Shown here: positions 42,051 to 52,550 of the stretch, one piece after another
Layout: every line of letters starts with the position of its first letter
Position numbering within the stretch: the first letter of the stretch is position 1
DNA from: Actinomycetes bacterium
Lineage (GTDB): Bacteria; Actinomycetota; Actinomycetes; Actinomycetales; Microbacteriaceae
NCBI GenBank assembly: GCA_023436775.1
Contig: JAEZHW010000007.1
Coordinates: 19,438 to 83,437 of the forward strand
Direction of reading: 5' to 3'
Length of the DNA: 64,000 nt
Translations under genes and position numbers: made by a program
The notes under the pieces: model-generated
The model's input: the letters and a program-made list of their open reading frames with translations, nothing else
Databases searched by the model: none
Told to the model about the DNA's origin: nothing

Positions 42051-44810
42051 ATGAGGCCCCACGTCACGAGCATTGTTGTCTCGCGCGGAAGCGCAGAGGC
42101 CATGTCCGGCGCACTGACAGCGCTCGCCGCTGGCACGCGCGTTCCAGACGATGTGATCGTGCTGCACCCGGCAGGCTTGCGCCCGGCGCTGCCCTCGGTG
42201 CCGATGGCAGTCCAACTGCAGCACCTGTCCGACGGCGGCCTGCACGCCGCGCTCCGACAGATCATCACCGACGGCGGTGACCCGGCCGCGCACTGGCTGT
42301 GGCTGTTGCGCGATGACGACGTGGTTGACGCTGGTGCGCTGGCCGCGCTGCTGGCCACCGTCGAGACCTCGCCCTCGGTGGCCGTTGCTGGCCCGAAGCT
42401 GCTCGGCGAAGGCACGCCGCCGCTGCTCCTGCAGCAGGGCATTACGCAGACCCCGTCCGGCATCTTGGTGCCCGCCGTGCCGATGGAGCCCGATCAGGGC
42501 CAGTACGACACCGCCAGCGATGTGCTGGCGGTCGGTGGCCACGGCATGCTGGTGCGAGCCGATGCCTGGCTGGAACTCGACGGCTCCGACCCAGCCCTGT
42601 CCGCCCCGGACGCGGCTCTCGACTTTGGCATGCGTGCCCGTCGCGCTGGCCACCGAATCGTGGTCGTCCCCGAAGCGAAGGTATTCTCGGCCGACCCTTG
42701 GGGCACGCTCGAGAAGGACCGCAAGTACGGCATCCGCGCCGCCCGGACCGGCCAGGTGCGTCGTCGCTTGGCGACCGCGCCCGCCTGGTTGTTGCCCTTC
42801 CAGTGGCTGCTGCTCCCGGTGCTGGCCGTCATTCGCGCGCTCGGCAATCTGTTGGCCAAGCGGCCGAGCGGGATTCCGGCTGAGCTCACCGCGCTGACGG
42901 TGATGTTCGACCTTCCTGGCATCGCTGCCTCGCGCAAGCGGCAGCAGCGGGCACGACGACTGCCTGTCTCGGCACTGGCCCCGCTGATGCGCAGTCGCAA
43001 AGACCTGTCCCGGGCGCGATCGTTGGAACGCGAGCGGGAGCGGGTTGCTCGTACCGGGCAGACCGAACCCCTCGGCTTCTGGGCTCGCGGTGGTCTGTTG
43101 ACCACGATTGCGGCCGCGCTGCTGGGCCTGGCCGGTCTCGGCCCGCTGATTGGTGCTGCATTCATCAGTGGTGGCGCCGTGGTGCCCCTCGGTGACCTCG
43201 GTCAACTCTGGACCGCGGCTGGATTTGCCGCGACCGCGTCGCCGGTGGCGGACCCGGCGCACACCGTGCTCGCCGTGCTCGGCACGCTGACCCCGTGGGC
43301 GCCGTCGCTGGCGATCGTGCTGCTGTGGCTGCTGGCTGCGCCGCTGGCGGCTGCTGGGGCGTGGTTGCTAGCGTCGGGCCTGACCACCAAGCCGCTGGTT
43401 CGGGCGATGGCTGGTATTGCTTGGGCGGTCGCCCCGATGTTCTGGGCTGCGCTCAGCGACGGGCGTTTCGGTGCTGTGCTGGCCCACATTGGCCTGCCGT
43501 GGCTGGCGCTGGCCGTCTTCCGCGCGGCGCGGTCCTGGACGGCCAGTGCCGCCGCGGCGCTGTTGTTCCTGGTCGTCGCTGCCAGCGCACCCTCGCTGCT
43601 GCCCGCATTGCTGGCGGCGTTGGTCGTGCTGACCGTGATTCGGATCAGTGCTGCGCCACGCTTCCTGCTGATTCCGGTACCGGCCGCGCTGCTCGCACTG
43701 CCACTGATCTTCCAGCAGCTGGCGCTTGGCCAGCCGCTGGCCCTGTTGGCCGATCCGGGCGTCCCGTATGGATACGCGCCCGCCCCGGCCTGGCAACTCG
43801 CGCTCGGCATGCCTGAGGCTGGGCTCGGCGGCTGGATCGCGTGGCTGGGCGGTGTGGCCGGTGGCCACCCGGTGCTCGTTGCCGCGATCGTGGTGGCGCT
43901 GCTGCTGTTGCCGATGGCCGCGCCTGCGCTGTTCGCGCTGTTCCGGACCGGGATGGGCCGGGCGACGGTCGCGCTAGTGATCGCCCTGCTCGGCTACCTG
44001 ACCGCCGTGGCCGCCCAGCAGATCGCGGTGGTCCACGAGGGGCTGCAACCGATCCGGATCTGGCCGGGCGCCGGACTCAGCCTGTACTGGCTCGGCATCC
44101 TCGGCGCCGCCGTGCTGGGCCTTGCTCATGCCAAGGACTTGTTCCGGCCCTTGACGGCGATGCTTGGCCTGGTTGCCCTGGTGCTGCCGCTGGTGCAGTC
44201 CCTGGCCACCGGCACCGCGGTGCTCGCACCGAACCAAGCCCAAGTGCCCGCCATTGTTGAGGCGCAGGCCCGGACCACGCCGAGCGTGGGTACCATCGTG
44301 CTCACCCCGCAGGCGGACGGTGGCGTGACCGTCGACCTGCTGCGTGGCGACGGCCTGCGACTGCAGAACGTGCGCACCGCCCAGTCGAGCCTCGGCATCC
44401 AGCCGGGCCAAGAAGCGCTCGCCCAGGTCGCCGTTGACCTGATCTCCGGCAATGCCAGTGCGGCCGAGGCGGACGTTGCTGACCTCGGCGTCGGCTTCGT
44501 GCTGCTACGTCCGGCCGCCTCGGAACCGCGCGGCACGTTGCTGCCGGCCAACGAGCCGAGCGACTCTGCGCTGCTTCTGCGCGAGCGTGCCGTGAATGCG
44601 CTCGATGCGCAGGCTGCCTGGCGCCAGGTGAGCGACACGGAACTCGGCACGGTGTGGCAGTGGAATGGCACCCTCAGCGAGGTCGCCAGCGAAACGGCGC
44701 CGGCCCGGGCCGGGCATGATGTGTGGCGAATCGCGCAGTGGATCGTGCTGGCGCTGACGGTGCTGGTGGCGCTGCCATTCCGGATGCAACGGGAGGTGGG
44801 ACATGGCTGA
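42051..44810 (+). CDS. Large membrane glycosyltransferase: GT2 domain plus multi-helix membrane region
   Basis: A 919-aa protein. Residues 1-230 form a GT2-type domain: VTSIVVSRGS, WLLRDDDVVDAGALAALL with the DDD metal motif, VAGPKLLG, GGHGMLVRADAWLELD and LDFGMRARRAGHRIVVVPEA. After a basic linker come about twelve hydrophobic segments (residues 340-730), then an extracytoplasmic region (about 735-890), and a final helix before RMQREVGHG. This layout is known beside whiB2 and the DUF5719 gene in Micrococcales. Its stop overlaps the next start by eight bases. The substrate is unknown; the membrane half may be a GT-C-like or transport module. Confidence 0.82.
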   Translation: MRPHVTSIVVSRGSAEAMSGALTALAAGTRVPDDVIVLHPAGLRPALPSVPMAVQLQHLSDGGLHAALRQIITDGGDPAAHWLWLLRDDDVVDAGALAALLATVETSPSVAVAGPKLLGEGTPPLLLQQGITQTPSGILVPAVPMEPDQGQYDTASDVLAVGGHGMLVRADAWLELDGSDPALSAPDAALDFGMRARRAGHRIVVVPEAKVFSADPWGTLEKDRKYGIRAARTGQVRRRLATAPAWLLPFQWLLLPVLAVIRALGNLLAKRPSGIPAELTALTVMFDLPGIAASRKRQQRARRLPVSALAPLMRSRKDLSRARSLERERERVARTGQTEPLGFWARGGLLTTIAAALLGLAGLGPLIGAAFISGGAVVPLGDLGQLWTAAGFAATASPVADPAHTVLAVLGTLTPWAPSLAIVLLWLLAAPLAAAGAWLLASGLTTKPLVRAMAGIAWAVAPMFWAALSDGRFGAVLAHIGLPWLALAVFRAARSWTASAAAALLFLVVAASAPSLLPALLAALVVLTVIRISAAPRFLLIPVPAALLALPLIFQQLALGQPLALLADPGVPYGYAPAPAWQLALGMPEAGLGGWIAWLGGVAGGHPVLVAAIVVALLLLPMAAPALFALFRTGMGRATVALVIALLGYLTAVAAQQIAVVHEGLQPIRIWPGAGLSLYWLGILGAAVLGLAHAKDLFRPLTAMLGLVALVLPLVQSLATGTAVLAPNQAQVPAIVEAQARTTPSVGTIVLTPQADGGVTVDLLRGDGLRLQNVRTAQSSLGIQPGQEALAQVAVDLISGNASAAEADVADLGVGFVLLRPAASEPRGTLLPANEPSDSALLLRERAVNALDAQAAWRQVSDTELGTVWQWNGTLSEVASETAPARAGHDVWRIAQWIVLALTVLVALPFRMQREVGHG

Positions 44811-46323
44811 CGACGGCATTGATGACGCCGCGGAGAGCGGCTGGGACGACCTCGAAGCGATCGCTGAGGACGAGCAGGCGCGCAACGCTACCGACGAGGT
44901 GGACACCGTCAGCCGCGCCCGCCGCGGCGCGCTCGTCGCAGGCCGCGCCCTCGGTGGCCTGATCGGCGCCGGGGTGGCCGCCGCGGTGATCGTGGGCCTG
45001 AGCGTGCTGCCGCTGCCGACCATCGCCTCGCCGGTCACCACGGTGGTGCTGGAGCCGACCGAGCTGCCGCGCACCCTGGTCTGCCCCGACGGGGCCGTGG
45101 TGCTTGGCAATGATCCGGTCGCCGCGGAACTGCGCCTGTCCACGCTGGGCAAGGCCAATCGCCAGGTCGCCGGCTCGCCGCAGGCCACCACCAGCCTCAA
45201 CCCGGCCGCCGGCGCCGAAGGTGGCAGCGGCCCGCAGGCGATCCAGGCCGCCGGTACCGGACTGTCCGTACTGCACGCGGCCCAGGCGCAGCGAGTGAAT
45301 CGGAACCGCTTGCAGGGCTTCGTGGCTACCGGCTGCGTGACCGCCTCGTATGAGCAGTGGCTCGTCGGCGGATCGACCGCGGTGGGACGCACCTCACTGA
45401 TTCAGTTGACGAACCCGGGCGAGACCAGCGCGACCGTGTCGCTGCGCGCCTACGGTTCGGACGGCGAGGCGGGGGCCACCGACGGCCTGGTCGTCGCGCC
45501 CGGCGCGGAACGCATCGTGTCGCTCGCATCCTTCGCCCGCTCGCTCGATGACCCGGTGATTCGGGTGCAGAGCACCGGCTCGCCGGTCGCAGCCCAACTG
45601 CAGACTACCGTCGAGCGCTCGCTCGCGCCCGGCGGCGCGGACCAGTTCGCGGCGATCTCGCAGCCGGTGAACGACAGCGTGATCGTGGGGGTGCGCATCG
45701 CTGGTGCTGAGGCGGTGGCGCAGGCATCGCTCGGTGAGGGCATGGATGATCTGGCGCCGGTGCTGCGCCTGTTCAGCCCCACCGGGGCAGCCGCCTCGGT
45801 GGAGGTGCAGATCACTGCGCTGCCCAACACCGCAGCCCCGAACGCGCCGACCGGAGTGGTCGCAACCCTGGTTGAGGACCTGGCAGCAGAGGCGGTGCTC
45901 GAGGTGCCGCTGAACACGCTGCCGGATGGCCAGTACCAGATCCGGGTGCGCTCCGAGGTGCCGGTCCTGGCTGCCGCGCGCGTGTCCTACCTGACCAGCG
46001 CGGGCAGCGAATTGGTCTGGCAGCAGGCCTCGCCATGGTTGGACGGCACCATCGCTCTGGCCGTCGCCCAGGGCCCCGGGGCCCGGATTGTCATTGCCGC
46101 CGAGGATGATGCCTCGGTGAGCCTCACCGGTCCGCAAGGCACCTCAACGGTGACGGTGCCCCAGGGCGGCACGGTCATTCCGGCCGAGGCTGGCGCCTGG
46201 TCGGTGGTGAGTGACCTGCCGATCGCCATTGCGGTGGTCTACAGCGGTCAGTCCGGCGGGGCGGCCGCCTACCCGGTGCCGGGCGCACCCGCGGCTGCCG
46301 ACGCGGTCACGGTGCACTACTAG
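44803..46323 (+). CDS. DUF5719-type membrane-anchored extracytoplasmic protein
   Basis: A 506-aa protein of unknown function. An acidic cytoplasmic head (1-40), one membrane helix (about 47-66, GRALGGLIGAGVAAAVIVG) and a long outer part of beta-strand-rich repeats: LIQLTNPGETSATVSLRAYG, LQTTVERSLAPGGADQFAAI, RVSYLTSAGSELVWQQASPW. Two cysteines (LVCPDG and TGCVTA) could form a disulfide. I place it in DUF5719 from overall pattern and from its constant position after the large glycosyltransferase; the two genes overlap by eight bases and are probably functional partners at the envelope. Confidence 0.78.
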   Translation: MADDGIDDAAESGWDDLEAIAEDEQARNATDEVDTVSRARRGALVAGRALGGLIGAGVAAAVIVGLSVLPLPTIASPVTTVVLEPTELPRTLVCPDGAVVLGNDPVAAELRLSTLGKANRQVAGSPQATTSLNPAAGAEGGSGPQAIQAAGTGLSVLHAAQAQRVNRNRLQGFVATGCVTASYEQWLVGGSTAVGRTSLIQLTNPGETSATVSLRAYGSDGEAGATDGLVVAPGAERIVSLASFARSLDDPVIRVQSTGSPVAAQLQTTVERSLAPGGADQFAAISQPVNDSVIVGVRIAGAEAVAQASLGEGMDDLAPVLRLFSPTGAAASVEVQITALPNTAAPNAPTGVVATLVEDLAAEAVLEVPLNTLPDGQYQIRVRSEVPVLAAARVSYLTSAGSELVWQQASPWLDGTIALAVAQGPGARIVIAAEDDASVSLTGPQGTSTVTVPQGGTVIPAEAGAWSVVSDLPIAIAVVYSGQSGGAAAYPVPGAPAAADAVTVHY

Positions 46324-46362
46324 GAGCGAGGCAGTACGTCGTCGGCGCGACCGGGCGCTGAC

Positions 46363-46803
46363 CTAGTCGTGCCAGGGGAAGCGGTCACCAGCCAACTCCC
46401 ACGGATCCACATCCAGGTACTCGGCCACCGCGCGAACCACGGCCGCTTCGATGTGGCTGCGTCGGTGCGCTGCATCCGAGCGCGCGTAGTGCCCGAAGCG
46501 TTCGATCGGAATCCGGAAGATCAGGATGCGGCGGTGCTTGCGATCCACCGCCCAGCGAGCCACTGACTCGGTGCTCGGGCCGGGCAGGAGGGCGGGCTCG
46601 ATGCGCACGCCGCGCAGCTCATGTGGCCGCAGGCTGCGCAGCAGGCTGGCGGCATCCTGCACCACGGTCGCGAAGGTGTCGATCCGGTCGGTGACGCGCG
46701 GCAGGAATGGCCCCGTCACCGAGCCGCGCACGCCACGGTGGCGCGATCGGGGCCGCCGGAGCGGAGCCGAGTCGCGTTCACTCGAATCGTTGTGCGAAGC
46801 CAC
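46363..46803 (-). CDS. Metallopeptidase-family (Zincin_1-like) protein with degenerate active site
   Basis: A 146-aa protein on the opposite strand, between the DUF5719 and DUF3499-type genes, where Rv3259 stands in M. tuberculosis. The C-terminal helix reads HIEAAVVRAVAEYLDVDPWEL. Aligned with the usual VHEVAHHFGI of the minimal metallopeptidase family, the HExxH positions become R-A-V-A-E, so zinc-dependent catalysis is unlikely. The N-terminus is basic and disordered (RRPRSRHRGVRG). Family placement is by pattern and position only. Confidence 0.65.
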   Translation of the reverse strand: MASHNDSSERDSAPLRRPRSRHRGVRGSVTGPFLPRVTDRIDTFATVVQDAASLLRSLRPHELRGVRIEPALLPGPSTESVARWAVDRKHRRILIFRIPIERFGHYARSDAAHRRSHIEAAVVRAVAEYLDVDPWELAGDRFPWHD

Positions 46804-46850
46804 AGAACCATCCTAGGTTCGGCCTCGCAGATCACTACTATGGTGGAACG

Positions 46851-47060
46851 ATGCAGTCTCGTCAGTGCTCTCGATCTGCGTGTACCCGTCCCGCGGCGGC
46901 AACGCTGAGTTACGACTATGCAGAACGGCTCGCCGTCCTCGGTCCCCTCGGACTGGAACGTCGTCCGCACCTGCACGATCTGTGTGCTCCGTGCGCCGAA
47001 GAGCTGACCGTGCCGCGCGGCTGGACCCTGCTGCGCCCGACCCTGATGGAGTCCGCATGA
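46851..47060 (+). CDS. DUF3499-type small zinc-ribbon-like protein
   Basis: A 69-aa protein matching the DUF3499 family: SRQCSRSACTRPAAATLSYDYAE, then LHDLCAPCAEELTVPRGW. Two cysteine pairs (C-x4-C and C-x2-C) probably bind zinc. Rv3258c occupies this place in M. tuberculosis. Function unknown. The ATG at 46851 lies ten bases past TACTAT (46836-46841), a likely -10. Its stop overlaps the start of the downstream mutase (ATGA), so both are translated together. Confidence 0.85.
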   Translation: MQSRQCSRSACTRPAAATLSYDYAERLAVLGPLGLERRPHLHDLCAPCAEELTVPRGWTLLRPTLMESA

Positions 47061-48523
47061 GCACCACCGACCTCGCGAATGCGACGCAGTCCGGCGCCGA
47101 ACTGGCCGCCCTGCTTGCCCAGGCGGTGAAAAGCTACGACATCCGTGGACTGGTCGGCGTGCACCTGAACGAGACCATCGTCGAGGCGCTGGGCGCGGCC
47201 TTCGTGGACGTGATCGAAGCTGCCGGTGGTGCCCCAGTGATGATCGGGCACGACATGCGTCCGTCCTCGCCGGCCTTCGCTGCTGCCTTCGCCCGCGGAG
47301 CGCAGCGTCGCGGTGCCGACGTGGTGCTGGTGGGGCTGTGCTCGACCGACCTCAGCTACTACGCCTCCGGTCAGTTCCAGGCCCCGGCCGCGATGTTCAC
47401 CGCGAGCCACAACCCGGCCGAATACAACGGCATCAAGCTCTCCCGCCCCGGCGCCCAGGCACTCAGCCTGGACACCGGCCTGGCCGCGATCCGTGACCTG
47501 GCCAGCACCTACCTGGTCGACGGGATTCCGGCCGTGGACCAGCCGGGCAGCTACGAGGAGCGCGACCTCACCGCCGAGTACGCGGCCAAGCTGCGCTCGA
47601 TGGTGGACCTCAGCGGCTCGCGCCCGTTGAAGGTCGTGATCGACGCGGGCAATGGCATGGGCGGCCTGAGCGTGCCGGCCGTGCTCGGCACTGCGGCTGG
47701 CCTGTCGGCGCTGCCGCTCGAGATTGTGCCGCTGTACTTCGAACTCGACGGCACCTTCCCGAACCACGAGGCGAACCCGCTCGACCCGAAGAACCTGGTC
47801 GACCTGCAGGCGGCGGTCCTCGAGCACGGCGCCGACCTCGGCATCGCCTTCGACGGCGACGCCGACCGCTGCTTCTTCGTCGATGAACGCGGCGAGGCGG
47901 TCTCGGCCAGTGCCGTCAGCGCCATCGTCGCCGAACGCGAAATCGCTCGCGCCCGCCGTGAGCACCCAGACCGGCCGGTGACGGTGCTGCACAACCTGAT
48001 CTCCTCCCGCGTGGTATCCGAGCGCATCGCCGCCGCTGGCGCTGCCGCGGTGCGCACGCCGGTCGGGCACTCGCTGATCAAGGCCGAGATGGCCCGCACC
48101 GGTGCGGTCTTCGGCGGCGAGCACTCGGCGCACTACTACTACCGCGACTTCTGGGGTGCAGACAACGGCATGCTGACCGCAATGCACTTGCTCTCTGCGC
48201 TCGGGGCCACCGCGAAGCCGTTGTCCGAGTTCGCTGCCGAGTACACCCCGTACGCCTCAAGCGGCGAAATCAACTCGACAGTGGCGGATGTGCCGGCGGC
48301 ACTCGCTCGGGTCGAGGCGGACCTTGGCGACACGGTCGAGATCGATCGCCTCGACGGCGTGACCTTTACCGGCAAGACGCCCGCGGGCGAGCCGTTCTGG
48401 TGGGCGAATGTGCGCGCCAGCAACACCGAGCCGCTGCTGCGCCTGAATGTGGAAGCGGCGGACGTGGCGACCATGGAGCGAGTGCGGGACCGTCTGCTCG
48501 CCCTGATTCGCGCCGCGGGCTAG
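47057..48523 (+). CDS. manB: Phosphomannomutase/phosphoglucomutase (ManB/PmmA-like)
   Basis: Interconverts mannose 6-phosphate and mannose 1-phosphate (or glucose phosphates) on the way to GDP-mannose. The 488-aa protein has VKSYDIRGLVG at the start, the phosphoserine loop FTASHNPAEYNG, the metal loop AFDGDADRCFFVDE, the sugar site GGEHSAHYYYRDF and the C-terminal phosphate-binding RASNTEPLLRLN. It corresponds to M. tuberculosis pmmA/manB (Rv3257c). With ManA and Ppm1 in the same window it completes most of the mannose branch; the GDP-mannose pyrophosphorylase is not in this window. Confidence 0.93.
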   Translation: MSTTDLANATQSGAELAALLAQAVKSYDIRGLVGVHLNETIVEALGAAFVDVIEAAGGAPVMIGHDMRPSSPAFAAAFARGAQRRGADVVLVGLCSTDLSYYASGQFQAPAAMFTASHNPAEYNGIKLSRPGAQALSLDTGLAAIRDLASTYLVDGIPAVDQPGSYEERDLTAEYAAKLRSMVDLSGSRPLKVVIDAGNGMGGLSVPAVLGTAAGLSALPLEIVPLYFELDGTFPNHEANPLDPKNLVDLQAAVLEHGADLGIAFDGDADRCFFVDERGEAVSASAVSAIVAEREIARARREHPDRPVTVLHNLISSRVVSERIAAAGAAAVRTPVGHSLIKAEMARTGAVFGGEHSAHYYYRDFWGADNGMLTAMHLLSALGATAKPLSEFAAEYTPYASSGEINSTVADVPAALARVEADLGDTVEIDRLDGVTFTGKTPAGEPFWWANVRASNTEPLLRLNVEAADVATMERVRDRLLALIRAAG

Positions 48524-48596
48524 CCCGGCCACGGCCTGTTGCGGGGCAGAATCCGGCCGCAGCAGTCACACAGACCCGACGTACGGCTGGGTCTGG

Positions 48597-48602
48597 GAGA
48601 AT
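48597..48602 (+). promoter_or_regulatory. -10-like GAGAAT of sahH
   Basis: GAGAAT ends six bases before the ATG at 48609, the same hexamer and spacing as at lpdA. No strong -35. Confidence 0.45.
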
Positions 48603-48608
48603 AGCCCC

Positions 48609-50084
<1,476 letters not shown>

Positions 50085-50102
50085 CCGGTCAGAATCCCGT
50101 GT

Positions 50103-50135
50103 CGCGCCCGCCCATCCGATGATGTGGCGGGCGCG
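50103..50135 (+). terminator. Hairpin after sahH
   Basis: CGCGCCCGCC and its exact complement GGCGGGCGCG flank a 13-base loop, 19 bases past the sahH stop. It separates sahH from the mtrA operon. Confidence 0.65.
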
Positions 50136-50204
50136 CTCGGATAGGCTGATCCACACGCAGCGACGCAGCCGCGTCGCGGCATTCGGGCACAGAAGGAGCA
50201 CCAG

Positions 50205-50882
50205 GTGAGCGCGAAGATCCTGGTCGTCGACGACGACGCCGCGCTGGCGGAGATGATCGGTATCGTGCTGCGCGATGAAGGCTTCGAACCGGCCTTCTGC
50301 GCGGACGGTGACGGTGCCGTTGCGGCCTTCCAATCGACCAAGCCCGATGTGGTGCTGCTGGACCTCATGTTGCCCGGCATGAACGGGATCGCCGTGTGCC
50401 GCGCCATTCGCGAATTCAGTGGCGCCCCCATCATCATGCTCACGGCCAAGGGCGACACCCAGGACGTGGTGGACGGCCTCGAGGCCGGGGCCGATGACTA
50501 CGTCGTGAAGCCCTTCAACCCGAAGGAACTGGTCGCCCGCATTCGCGCCCGCCTGCGTCCGGACCCGGACGAACACGGCAGCGTGATCCAGTTGCTGGAC
50601 CTGCGCATTGACGTGGCCGCCCACGAGGTCAAGCGCGGCGAGGAGCGCATCTCACTGACCCCGCTGGAATTCGACCTGCTGCGCGTGCTCGCGGCCACCC
50701 CGGCCCGTGTCTTCAGCCGCGAGCAGTTGCTCGAAGAGGTCTGGGGCTACCACTACAAGGCAGACACCCGCCTGGTGAATGTGCACGTGCAGCGCCTGCG
50801 CGCGAAGGTTGAAGAGGACCCGGACAACCCGAAGTACGTCGTCACCGTGCGCGGTGTTGGCTACCGAGCCGGAGGCGCCTAA
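50205..50882 (+). CDS. mtrA: Response regulator MtrA
   Basis: OmpR-family regulator controlling cell division, wall metabolism and replication genes in actinobacteria. The 225-aa protein has the receiver pocket ILVVDDDAALAEM, phospho-acceptor Asp53 in VVLLDLMLPGMNG, IIMLTAKGDTQDVVDGLEAGADDYVVKPF, and a winged helix with LTPLEFDLLRVLA and TRLVNVHVQRLRAKVEEDP. The linker-to-wing pattern is very close to mycobacterial MtrA. GTG start with AAGGAG upstream. It leads the mtrA-mtrB-lpqB operon; MtrB begins three bases after the stop. Confidence 0.97.
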   Translation: MSAKILVVDDDAALAEMIGIVLRDEGFEPAFCADGDGAVAAFQSTKPDVVLLDLMLPGMNGIAVCRAIREFSGAPIIMLTAKGDTQDVVDGLEAGADDYVVKPFNPKELVARIRARLRPDPDEHGSVIQLLDLRIDVAAHEVKRGEERISLTPLEFDLLRVLAATPARVFSREQLLEEVWGYHYKADTRLVNVHVQRLRAKVEEDPDNPKYVVTVRGVGYRAGGA

Positions 50883-50885
50883 GCC

Positions 50886-52550
50886 GTGACGGTCAGCGCT
50901 GACGCTCCGAGGCAGAGCCCAGACGGCAGCGGCGACGCGCCACTGGGCCAGGGCGTCTGGCTGCGACTGGTGGTCTGGGCACGCGCCTCGGGGCTGTTCC
51001 GAATCTGGCGGCGCTCGCTGCAGTTCCGCACCGTGTTCATGACGGTGCTGCTCTCGGGTGCAGCCGTGCTGCTGACCACGATGGCGATGAGCCACTCCAT
51101 CGCAGGCGACCTCTTCCGCTCGCGGCTGGACCAGGTGCTCGGTGAGAGCGCGCAGGCGACCCGGTACGCACAGCAGGTGCTGGACGGCACCGACGCGGCA
51201 GGCGCCTCGTCGATTGCGGCCACGGTGGGCAATCAGTTGCGTCCTGCGCTCATCCGCGCCACGCCAAGTTCGAACAACCTGAACGCGCTGCTGCGCACCC
51301 CTGGTCAGGGCGTGGCTGGCGTCTTGCAGGATCAGCGCTCGCCCAGGTTGCCGCTGGACACCATCACGCCGGAACTGCGCGCGCAGGTCGCTGCGGGCCA
51401 GGCCGCCCAGTACTGGCAGTCGGTCACCCTGCGCTGGGCGGACGGCACCGACAGTCCCGGCATCGTGGTCGGCACACTGTTGCAGATTCCGGTGGCCGGT
51501 CAGTATGAGCTCTACATCGTCTTCGATCTCGCCGACGAGGCGGCCACGCTCCGCTTCATTCAGCAAGCGCTGCTGGTCGGCGGCCTCGCGCTCGTGGTGC
51601 TCATCGGCGTGGTCACCTGGGTGATCGTGCGTCTTGTGGTGCGCCCGATCCGGACGACGGCCGATACCAGCCAGCGGCTCGCCGCCGGTGAGTTGGAGGT
51701 GCGGCTGCCGCAGCACGGTGAGGACGAGATCGCGGCGCTGTGGCGCTCCTTTAACGAGATGGCCGATTCGTTGCAGAGCCAGATCAACCGGCTGGCGACG
51801 CTTTCGAGCGTGCAGCAGCGCTTCGTCGCGGACGTCTCCCACGAACTGCGCACCCCGCTGACCACGATCCGCCTCGCCGGTGAGGTGCTGTACAACCGGC
51901 GCGACACCTTCGACGCCATCACCACCCGCTCGATTGAGCTGCTGAACACACAGGTGCAGCGCTTCGAGGAATTGCTCGGCGACCTGCTGGAAATCTCGCG
52001 GCACGATGCCGGTGCGGCAACCCTCGAAATCGAGCCGGTCCGCGTCGCTGAACTCGTCGGCTCGCTGGTCGCGGACGCCAAGGCGCTGGCGGCCGAACGC
52101 GGCAGCGAGATCGAGTTCATCGCCGAGGGCGGACATGGCATGGCCGAGATTGATCCGCGCCGCATCCGCCGCGTGGTGCGCAACCTGATCGATAACGCCA
52201 TCGAACATGGCGAGGGCCGCCCGATCACGGTCTCGGTCGACTCCGATGAGGCCACGGTCGCCGTCTCAGTCCGCGACCGCGGCGTGGGGATCGAGCCTGC
52301 CAACCTGGAACGCGTCTTTGAACGCTTCTGGCGAGCCGACCCAGCCAGGCAGCGCACCCTCGGCGGCACGGGTCTCGGCCTTGCGATCTCGCAGGAAGAC
52401 ACGGCGCTGCACGGCGGCTGGCTGCAGGTGTGGTCCGAGCCTGGCGCGGGCACCAACTTCCGGCTCACCTTGCCGCGAAAGCACGGCGCCACCGTCCGCT
52501 CCTCGCCGCTACCGCTGCAGCCGCCTGCCACGGAAGGAGACGCGCAGTGA
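50886..52550 (+). CDS. mtrB: Sensor histidine kinase MtrB
   Basis: Membrane kinase for MtrA, 554 aa. Two membrane helices (about 45-65 and 225-245) bracket an extracytoplasmic sensor domain. A HAMP domain follows (RPIRTTADTSQRLAAGELEV), then the H-box VADVSHELRTPLTTIRLAGE with His319, the N-box VVRNLIDNAIEHGEG, G1 DRGVGI and G2 GLGLAISQEDTALHGG. Its TGA overlaps the lpqB GTG, so the kinase and the lipoprotein are translated together. Confidence 0.96.
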   Translation: MTVSADAPRQSPDGSGDAPLGQGVWLRLVVWARASGLFRIWRRSLQFRTVFMTVLLSGAAVLLTTMAMSHSIAGDLFRSRLDQVLGESAQATRYAQQVLDGTDAAGASSIAATVGNQLRPALIRATPSSNNLNALLRTPGQGVAGVLQDQRSPRLPLDTITPELRAQVAAGQAAQYWQSVTLRWADGTDSPGIVVGTLLQIPVAGQYELYIVFDLADEAATLRFIQQALLVGGLALVVLIGVVTWVIVRLVVRPIRTTADTSQRLAAGELEVRLPQHGEDEIAALWRSFNEMADSLQSQINRLATLSSVQQRFVADVSHELRTPLTTIRLAGEVLYNRRDTFDAITTRSIELLNTQVQRFEELLGDLLEISRHDAGAATLEIEPVRVAELVGSLVADAKALAAERGSEIEFIAEGGHGMAEIDPRRIRRVVRNLIDNAIEHGEGRPITVSVDSDEATVAVSVRDRGVGIEPANLERVFERFWRADPARQRTLGGTGLGLAISQEDTALHGGWLQVWSEPGAGTNFRLTLPRKHGATVRSSPLPLQPPATEGDAQ

